Notes under the pieces: generated by a model
Database searches by the model: none
What the model was told of the DNA's origin: nothing
The model's input: only the letters and a program-made list of their open reading frames with translations
In this document: positions 57,158 to 64,000 of the stretch, piece after piece
Numbering within the stretch: the first letter of the stretch is position 1
Layout of the letters: each line of letters begins with the position of its first letter
Translations under genes and position numbers: made by a program
Assembly: GCA_030867875.1 (NCBI GenBank)
Contig: JAOWCC010001634.1
Location: forward strand, 99,241,321 to 99,305,320
From: Actinernus sp. WN-2022
Taxonomy: Eukaryota > Cnidaria > Anthozoa > Actiniaria > Actinernidae
Direction: 5' to 3'
DNA length: 64,000 nucleotides

Positions 57158-58952
57158 AATTATTAAACAAAATCTTGAAATACAAATACGCGAAGACATA
57201 AATAAAGAAAATAACACTGAAAATATTGAATCCTTATTCATTGAAATTATAAACCCAAATTCAAAAAACATCATAGTTGGGGTAACTTACAGACCCCCAA
57301 ATAATAAATTCAGTGACTTTGAACATCACCTTAAAAGTATTTTAACTCGCATCGATAAGGAATCTAAGCCATGTTACTTATTAGGTGACTTTAACATTGA
57401 CCTTCTCAAATATGAATATTGTAACTTTTCAAACCAATTTTTTAACCAATTGACCTCTTCAGGTTTCATACCATTAATAACAAAACCAACAAGAATAACA
57501 AGAAGCACTGCAACACTAATTGATAATATATTTAGCAACCATACAATTGGATCTAATCAAATAAGCGGAATCTTATTTAATGACATATCTGATCACTTAC
57601 CAATATTTCTTCTAAATTCTAGCCAAAATAATATTAAAAATAAAAGCTGCCCCACAGAGCAATATGCTTTGAGAGTAATGTCTGAAACAGCAATAAAAAC
57701 ATTTATAGATGAACTTAGTAATATAAATTGGACATCAATACTTACCCAAAATGATCCAGACATTTTGTATAAAGCCTTTATTATAAAATTTCAAGACCTC
57801 CACAACAAACATTTTCCATTAAAGATATTAAAGGCTAATCAAATAAAAAAGAGAAACAATCCATGGATATCTCAAGGTTTGATAAAGTCCTCCAAAAAAA
57901 AAGAAAAACTACATAAAAAAATTCTAAAAAACCCAAATATTACAAATGAAAAGAAATACAAAATGTATAGAAACAAACTAAACCATCTCATAAGAATCGC
58001 TAAAAAGAAATATTATTACAAGAAAATAGACGATGCAAAAAAAAATTTAAAGCTTACATGGAAAGCAATCAATGAATTAATCAACAAAAAACATAACAAA
58101 ACAAAATTACCTCCTTCTTTTGAACTAAATGGAGAAAATATACAAGACTCCAAAACAATTGCAAATAAATTTAATGATTTTTTTATAAATGTTGGACCTA
58201 ATTTGGCCAAAAAATTTGGTAAAAACTCAAAACAGTTTCTCAAACACCTGAAAGGCGAATATATCGAATCTATGTTCCTAAAGGAAACAAGCCCCGATGA
58301 AATAAAGGATGTAATAGACAAAATGAAATCTAAAAGCAGCTGTGGAATTGATGGAATTAGTTCTAAATTGTTAAAACAGGTCTCGCATTTGATATGTAAA
58401 CCTTTGTGCCATCTATTTAACCTGACGTTTAAAACAGGCATTATCCCTAATGACTTAAAAATATCTTTAGTAACACCAGTATACAAGGCAGAAGACGAGA
58501 AAAAGTTCACAAATTACAGGCCAATATCAGTTCTTCCATGTTTCACAAAAATCTTAGAAAAAATTATGTATAAACGTGTAATACAGTATATTGAAAAGCA
58601 TAAAATACTCTACGACCATCAATATGGGTTCCGTAAGAAAAGATCGACTAGCCTTGCCATAATTGAACTAGTAGACAAAATAACTAAAGCTATAGAAAAT
58701 AACGAATATACTATAGGAATATTCTTAGACCTTTCAAAAGCGTTTGATACTGTAAATCATCAAATACTTCTAGATAAATTGTATTTTTATGGAATAAGAG
58801 GTATTTGCCATGAATGGTTTAAGAGTTACTTAACAAACAGAAAACAAATTGTTAAATACAATAACTTTAATTCATCTGAGAAAATCATAAAATGCGGAGT
58901 CCCACAAGGAACAGTCCTAGGACCATTGCTTTTTCTTTTATATCATCAATGA
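57158..58952 (+). CDS. LINE ORF2: endonuclease second half and RT
   Basis: About 595 codons, open. Blocks: IVGVTYRPPNNKFSDFE, LLGDFNIDLLKYE, ITRSTATLIDNIFSN, DISDHLPIFLLN (catalytic His), linker KKYYYKKIDDAKKN, then RT: VTPVYKAEDEKKFTNYRPIS, HQYGFRKKRSTSLA, GIFLDLSKAFDTVNHQ and CGVPQGTVLGPLLFLLY. It ends at a frameshift (YHQ then stop) just before the catalytic DD block, which continues in another frame at 58945. Confidence 0.85.
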
Positions 58953-59824
58953 CAGCCATACGTGCACATCAAAGCTATCCTTTATATTATTTGCTGATGA
59001 TACTAATATTTTTGGTTCTGGGAAAGATCTCAGTCAACTAGAATCAATAGTCAATAAAGAACTTGATATTGTTCACAAATGGCTAAGCGATAATCAACTC
59101 TCGTTAAACATAAAAAAAACGAATTACATATTGTTTAAATCATATAAAAAAAATGAGAAAAGGAATGTGTCTCTTATTATCGATAAAGAATACATTCAAA
59201 AGGTTGAGGAAACTAAATTTCTTGGCATAATTATTGATCAACATTTAACATGGAAAAGACATATTGATTATATTTCAATTTTTTTTCTCCAAAATTTCAG
59301 GAATCCTTTGTAAAGTACGATATTACATCAACAAACAACTGTTATTAACTTTGTATAATACTCTTGTGTATCCTTACCTTTATTATGGAAACATCATATG
59401 GGCAAATAATTATAAAACAAGATTAAACAAAATTTTAGTGTTACAAAAGAAGATACTACGGATAATCACATTCTCCTCATACACAGCATCATCATTTCCA
59501 CTTTTTCAAAATCTAAAACTTTTAGATGTTCATCAAATAAACATTTTTCAAATCAGTTCATTAATGTTTGATCTACATAAAAATATATTGCCACTATATT
59601 TTGATGACGTTTACTTAACAAATAAACAGATTCACAAACACAATACTAGGCAATCAAATAATTTGCACAAACAATATAATAAGACCAATTATGGTTATTT
59701 TTCAACAAGAAACATAAGTATTAATGTATGGAATAAGATACCACCAAACATAAAGGAATGTTACTCATACCCCATATTTAAAAGGAAACTAAAATCGCAC
59801 TTGTTATCATCAACAAACCAATAG
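58945..59824 (+). pseudogene. LINE ORF2: RT catalytic block to C-terminus
   Basis: Continues with FADDTNIFGSGKDLSQLE, WLSDNQLSLNIKKTNY and KFLGIIIDQHLTWKRH. A second slip in the T run near 59280 is followed by NKQLLLTLYNTLVYPYLYYG and the tail VWNKIPPNIKECYSY, KRKLKSHLLSSTNQ, stop at 59822-59824. The catalytic Asp pair is intact, so inactivation is by frameshift and insertion only. Confidence 0.8.
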
Positions 59825-59960
59825 CGATCTAATATTATCATCAACAAACCAATAGCGATCTAATATTATCATCAACAAACCAATAGCGATCTAATATTAT
59901 CATCAACAAACCAATAGTGATCTAATATTATCATCAACAAACCAATAGCGATCTAATATT
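59805..59960 (+). repeat. 31-bp tandem repeat over the LINE stop codon
   Basis: Five almost identical units of 31 bp, each with ATCAACAAACCAATAG then CGATCTAATATTAT. The first includes the last codons and the stop of ORF2. Local replication or RT slippage would produce this. Confidence 0.92.
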
Positions 59961-60119
59961 CCATATTACAAATGTACTCACGGTTACAGTTATTATTTTC
60001 TGATAATTCAAATTTAAAACATTATTATGAGAACCATTATTTTTTACGACACCTATTTCAAACGTGTACTTATTTGTATGAATGCCACCTGATATTACCA
60101 CAATGTAAACTATATACAT

Positions 60120-60225
60120 TTTAACTTTAAAGGGAGACTACTAGAAAAAGCCCTTAAGGGTTTATTTAGTCTTCCTACCATTACAAGCAAATAATAATAT
60201 ATTGTAAAATAATAAAAAAGTATAT
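60120..60225 (+). other. LINE 3' UTR end with conserved stem
   Basis: AGACTACTAGAAAAAGCCC and GGGTTTATTTAGTCT (60135-60172) can form a two-part hairpin. The equivalent GGACTA/TAGTCC stem occurs at the same place in the dead copy (23127-23164). LINE 3' ends are bound by their RT, so the stem may be a recognition signal. Confidence 0.55.
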
Positions 60226-60865
60226 TGAGGTGGACTAGCTGTAGCAATTTAACGAGCCAAAAGCTGGCATTTCGCTACATTCAAGCCTTCTAGTCGAGTA
60301 CCAAGAATACGGTTTGTAATTCTCTTCAAGCCTCATGCAAGGATGGTTTGTGTACGTTTTGAGGACAGAAGCTTCTCCATAATTGTTTGTAGTATAGATT
60401 GACCGAAACTAAGCGGCTACGTTTGCTGAGAACACAGTTTATCATAACTGAATAACTCATATTGCTGTTTCCTGTAAACAGATAAACCTATCGATGTAGT
60501 ATGCCTTTTAATTTACTGCTAATTTTATTTTCAAGACAATAAACCACAGAAGAAACCACCAAAATATTATTTCATGAAGTACCTTGTTTCAGTTGTTTGT
60601 GTGTCAAACAGAAACGGGGGACGCGAAGTTTGGTTCTGTGATAGCCACTGTAAAAGCTGCAGATCAGTCAGTTTCAATATATTGTTTTAGTCTCTAGTAA
60701 ATTCTTATCATTCACGATTTCATGTTAGACAAGAGAGCGATTAAATTTTATAGCAATTATATTGTATTTTAGAATGTAGATTCGCCGGAAAATCTATTGC
60801 CGGGACACAGATAATTATCGATCTCTCTCATTTACGAACTAGCAATCCAGGTTTCACTATAAACA

Positions 60866-61267
60866 ATGAACAAACTTAGGACTTATAAACTGATCATTAC
60901 CTTAGTGATTTCTCCGCTGAATTCTCCCTGTAGCCCGGATCCAGTAACAGCACAACCTGAAAGCCGAACCAGGGAAAATACCCTGGGAAAAAATTACCCC
61001 AAAAGGATAAGAAACCTCTGCAGCTAGCACTACTTACTAGCAGGCCACTTCCCAAGCGATTTTAGCGACTATTCATTCGTCCAGCTTTCAACTCGGTCGC
61101 CAGCGGCTCTATTTCCCCCTAAATCAACAACATCCGGCAATAAATTTAAACAGAAAGACATATTACTATGTTCTGAAGAATCTGATGCAGATTTTAGGTC
61201 GTTATTTACTAAACCACAGCAAAATTCGCAGTGTGAGTTTGTAGACGATATAAGAAGAAATGTATGA
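60866..61267 (+). other. Open frame with signal-like start and one internal TAG
   Basis: ATG 60866 (MNKLRTYKLIITLVISPL) is followed by SPDPVTAQPESRTREN and KNYPKRIRNLCS, then TAG. The same frame stays open to 61267 (FVQLSTRSPAALFPP, DILLCSEESDADFRSL, CEFVDDIRRNV). It could be a 53-aa secreted peptide, a decayed gene or chance. No family recognised. Confidence 0.25.
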
Positions 61268-61289
61268 GTTCGAAGCAACTTGAGAACGA

Positions 61290-61535
61290 TGCGTTAAGTG
61301 TATGACGTCACATACGCTAAAACAATACTAGGCCTTCCTCGCCCACGGGAACGGATTCGCGTAATGGCGGAAGTGATTTTGACGGTAAACTCTCTTTAAA
61401 ATGTGTGGTCTAATTGACCCCTTTGCAAACTTTTTTCACTGATTTGGATATTTCTGCCACTGTTTGTTCTTATGGAATACAAAAACGTGGCAAAAGAAAT
61501 GGTCACATTTTGTCGTAGTGGCACTTTAAGCTTAT
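61290..61535 (-). repeat. Inverted partner of 46030-46262
   Basis: On the minus strand it starts GCTTAAAGTGCCACTACGAC and ends TAGCGTATGTGACGTCATAC. Same order and similar length as the left copy, with a diverged middle. Confidence 0.6.
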
Positions 61536-61663
61536 GTATATTCAATTTATCAATGCCTCCTCCCAATTGAAAATTCTGAAGCACATGCCGGGGCCATAGG
61601 GGCGGGTATTGTAACAGCCAACTGTCCCCGATGGGCGGGGAAAGATCAGAATGTAACACTGTA

Positions 61664-61738
61664 TAAATGTTACATTCCCTGCTATGTCCCGGGGGTCGGG
61701 GGGCCGGAGTTTCAATTGACTAGTGCATTATACGCGAG
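61664..61738 (-). repeat. Inverted partner of 45303-45366
   Basis: On the minus strand: GCACTAGTCAATTGAAAC, a C-rich block and GGGACATAGCAGGG. Together with the inner pair it gives collinear inverted arms around 46.3-61.3 kb. Confidence 0.6.
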
Positions 61739-61762
61739 TAGAAGAAAGAAAGAAAGAATTAC

Positions 61763-61969
61763 CTCGAGGCTTTCTTTGCTCGATACACTTGTTCCAGGGT
61801 TTGTTGAAGTATTTTCATTACTTTGGGTTCTCTCTCCACCAGACGAAAACTTGGTTTTGTCCGGCTGTTGGCTCGGCAGCTGGGAAGTCCCGGCCGTTGG
61901 TTGGATACTTTGTACAAATTCTCGAACTTCGACGCGAGAGTTTGTTTGGCTGGTTTGACGCAGCGCCAT
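61763..61969 (-). CDS. Candidate first exon, 69 codons
   Basis: ATG 61967-61969 (MALRQTSQTNSRVEVREFVQ) runs through SIQPTAGTSQLPSQQPD and SSKESLE to a donor GTAATT, ending in phase 0. Ser/Thr/Gln-rich, probably disordered. No homologue recognised and no second exon located; the downstream (leftward) sequence is the inverted repeat above. Confidence 0.4.
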
Positions 61970-62190
61970 ATTCCAAGTGAATGGTCGCGCTTGGTTAGTC
62001 CAACTGACAACTATGCATAAATAATGTAATGCAATCATGCGCGAAGTTCATTAATATTCATGTTATGAATATCAAAATCTGACACGCAACTACACCTTCT
62101 TAATCACACACATTTTTATCAACGCTAGATTTACTAGATCCTCAGGAGCTATAATTAGCACTCTGCACGTGTACGTGTACTAAATGGACT

Positions 62191-62421
62191 TAGCCTGCAA
62201 ATACAGCATCGGGAGCCACAATCAAAGCGCGTCCCAAGAGAGACGTCTGCGATACGAGGCCAAACATTCCATACTGATGACGTTTGCGGCCAGGATCTGG
62301 TCGCGTCATTTGATTGGCTAGTATGCCTAATTATTATCCAGATATTATCGTGGCCGCATGGAATTTTCGGCCACACGTTTTGATTGTGGCTCCCGACGAG
62401 AGACGGCTGTATTCGCAGGGG
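62191..62421. mobile_element. MITE with imperfect ~45-bp TIRs
   Basis: Left TGCAAATACAGC with CGGGAGCCACAATCAAA; right TTTGATTGTGGCTCCCG with GGCTGTATTCGCA. The interior is noncoding. Superfamily not assigned. Confidence 0.65.
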
Positions 62422-62454
62422 GGCGGCCTTCACCTCCTCGGAACGTGGAATAGT

Positions 62455-62565
62455 ACTGGCTATCCAAACAATGCCTAACCCTGAAACAATACAAACCCTA
62501 ACCCTAAAACAATGCAATTCTTTGTCGGTGCAGTCCAAATGAGGTCCAATAAAATGCAAGGTTTT
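62455..62565. repeat. Second copy of the 8695-8800 repeat
   Basis: AACAATGCCTAACCC, ACAATACAAACCCTAACCC and TGCAGTCCAAATGAGGTCC occur in the same order as in the copy at 8.7 kb. Confidence 0.5.
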
Positions 62566-63076
62566 GAGAGGTGAAGGGCTGCTGTTCGCAGGCTGAGTTA
62601 GGCTCGGTTTCCAGCCGTGGGGGTTTCGGTGAGCCCGCGATCCCTTCCCCAAGTGGGGTAGGCTTTAGAGAAACGACACCCCAACGGCTGAAACCGATCC
62701 CAAGGCTAAGTGGGACTAAACAGGAAAATTATGTGGAGAGGTATATCACCAGATTAGATATAATAGATCTGAAATGCAGGGGGGAAGAGGGAGGGCGTCA
62801 CTCGTATTATGACGTATTCATAAATGCTCTTCGATTTATTTAACAAATAAAGAAGCCTTATCCGAATACAAAGGAAATGCTTAAATTATAAAGCACAAGC
62901 CGAAGGCACGTGCTTTTGGCATTTCTAGAATGTTCTAAAATGACTGGAGTGCTTTAATGACAGAATAATACAGGACCAGGAGTTTTTTTTTATTTGCTTT
63001 ATGATCTGATAAAGATTTAGACGCGCGAAGAAAGCAAACAAAGCAGTTCAAAACAATAAAACATGCTATACTTAAC

Positions 63077-63178
63077 AATTATTCACCGAAGTGGAGGTGA
63101 ATAGTGGTGGATATTTACCGAGCCGCTTTGGCGAGAAAAATATCCAACACTATTCACCGAAACTGATGTGAATAATAG
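63077..63178. repeat. Hairpin of the TATTCAC type
   Basis: AATTATTCACCGAAGTGGAG and GGATATTTACCGAG pair imperfectly with AAATATCCAACACTATTCAC and GAATAATAGTT. Same architecture as 57055-57157. Confidence 0.6.
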
Positions 63179-63371
63179 TTTTAGTATATACCACACTGCA
63201 GGTGAATAGCCAGCGCCAAATACTTCTTTTATTTTCTGTAAATGGACAAAACTTCGCGCGAGGTTGTCGCTGCTTCGCTCGGAGGTGAATATGAAATCAT
63301 ATTCACTGTTTGTGTAGCCAATCAGAGCGCGCGAAAAGTGATATTCACTTTTGTGGTATATACTAAAAATA
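63179..63371. mobile_element. TIR element with TTTTAGTATATACCACA ends, ~193 bp
   Basis: Left TTTTAGTATATACCACA and right TGTGGTATATACTAAAA are perfect inverted copies; GTGAATA words follow inside on both sides. Directly abuts the preceding hairpin, as in the LINE insertion at 55.9-57.2 kb. Confidence 0.75.
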
Positions 63372-63885
63372 AATATTTTCTCTCTCGCGTGATTGATTTA
63401 ATGCGTCACGTGACCCAATATGTTCACTCCGCGAGGGGGAAATATCAGCGAATACACCCCCTGTGAGCGTACAAGCGCGCCTCAAAGAACATATTTGAAG
63501 GATGAAACGTATAGGTAATCAAATGCGGATGAGTGACATTAGGGATACATTTCACGCGTGTTTGTCAAAATCGAAGCGGCGAGGGAAACTCGGCGAAGGA
63601 AATTGTGATTACTCGCTTCTATGATTGGCTGGCTGTGGGTAATTTGCGTTTGGTTTTACTACACTCAACTGAAAACCGCTCTGATTTCTCATGCTTTGCG
63701 TCATCGCATGGTCAAAATCGACAAACTATCGTATACTTTGTTAAGTACACTCTTTCATTGAATGACTTTTACCCTGGTTTACAGTCAGAGGTCCGAAGAA
63801 ATAAAACAATTAGCGCTGAAGGTCTCGTATGCCGGGCTTCTCAACCCTAACCATGGGTAACTGAGCCGTTTAATATTAACAACAA
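63372..63885. other. Intergenic stretch
   Basis: Contains an open frame (63533-63850) starting at GTG with no recognised content. Nothing else supported. Confidence 0.35.
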
Positions 63886-64000
63886 CGTACAACAAAATAC
63901 AAGAAAGGGCAGTTTTTACTAAATCAGTTCTACGTTTACCTAGTTGAAAATAACTTATTGAACAAATTTCAATCAGGGTTTAGACCATTCCATTCTACTG
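63886..64000 (+). pseudogene. Start of another LINE RT, cut by the window edge
   Basis: In one frame to the last base: NQFYVYLVENNLL followed by NKFQSGFRPFHST, the RT block around FQxGFR. The sequence continues beyond 64000, so intactness cannot be judged. Confidence 0.7.

Larger units (their letters stand above)
46980..60225 (+). mobile_element. Full-length LINE opened by three nested insertions
   Basis: ORF1 begins at 47015 and ORF2 ends at 59824. Removing the insertions at about 47235-51681, 52195-55126 and 55943-57157 leaves about 4.7 kb of collinear LINE: ORF1 (coiled coil plus an RRM/CTD-like L1-type ORF1p), a cysteine-rich PHD-like region, EEP endonuclease, RT and 3' UTR. It is the same family as the dead copy at 19.4-23.2 kb. 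The 5' end is uncertain, and the sequence between 46262 and 46980 has no recognised feature. Confidence 0.8.

Noticed and set aside
62480..62515. Telomere-like CCCTAA words
   Set aside because: Only two imperfect units inside a dispersed repeat also seen at 8.7 kb; no interstitial telomere.
63533..63850. 105-codon frame starting at GTG
   Set aside because: No ATG, no motif, and unremarkable length for chance.

Overview
The window looks like an anthozoan genome, most probably a stony coral or sea anemone. It is A+T-rich, uses intronless rhodopsin-class receptors, and is packed with non-LTR retrotransposons (LINEs), DIRS-type elements, hairpin MITEs, foldback elements and THAP-type genes. No rRNA, tRNA, CRISPR array or bacterial operon was recognised. 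The identification rests on sequence style and protein families, not on a database match.

Layout. 1-0.4 kb: 3' end of a LINE. 0.4-3.3 kb: small repeats and a strong hairpin. 3.3-4.5 kb: an intronless class A GPCR on the minus strand. Its ~94% identical paralogue lies on the plus strand at 23.5-24.5 kb, so the two copies form an inverted duplication with ~200 bp of shared 5' flank. 9.8-11.25 kb: a 140-bp satellite, ten full units plus a partial one. 12.4-18.8 kb: a possible signal-peptide exon and many TIR/hairpin elements. 19.4-23.2 kb: a dead LINE copy. 25.4-28.15 kb: a 2.7-kb foldback transposon whose arms are 20-bp tandem repeats, with a perfect 6-bp target duplication. 28.47-34.25 kb: an unusual compact element with near-identical 1.1-kb inverted arms, a 1.1-kb spacer and a long broken gene. 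35.6-44.5 kb: remnants of three LINEs plus a DIRS-like retroelement split by a nearly intact LINE. 45.3-61.7 kb: one LINE opened by at least three nested insertions (a THAP-gene element, a second foldback and a TATTCAC-type MITE) and bracketed by diverged inverted repeats. 61.7-64 kb: a candidate first exon, more MITEs and the start of another reverse transcriptase.

The most interesting region is 28.5-34.25 kb. A long minus-strand reading frame (about 850 codons, broken by two stops and one frameshift) has weak features of a replication-initiator protein. It converges, with overlapping ends, on a 116-aa gene of unknown function. Next to that gene lie three families of short iterated repeats. 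The spacer encodes a broken HTH / coiled-coil / transmembrane protein. I read this as a degraded plasmid-like or virus-like element, integrated and inverted-duplicated; that reading is inference. The two GPCRs are the only intact host-type genes; most other coding sequence belongs to mobile elements.
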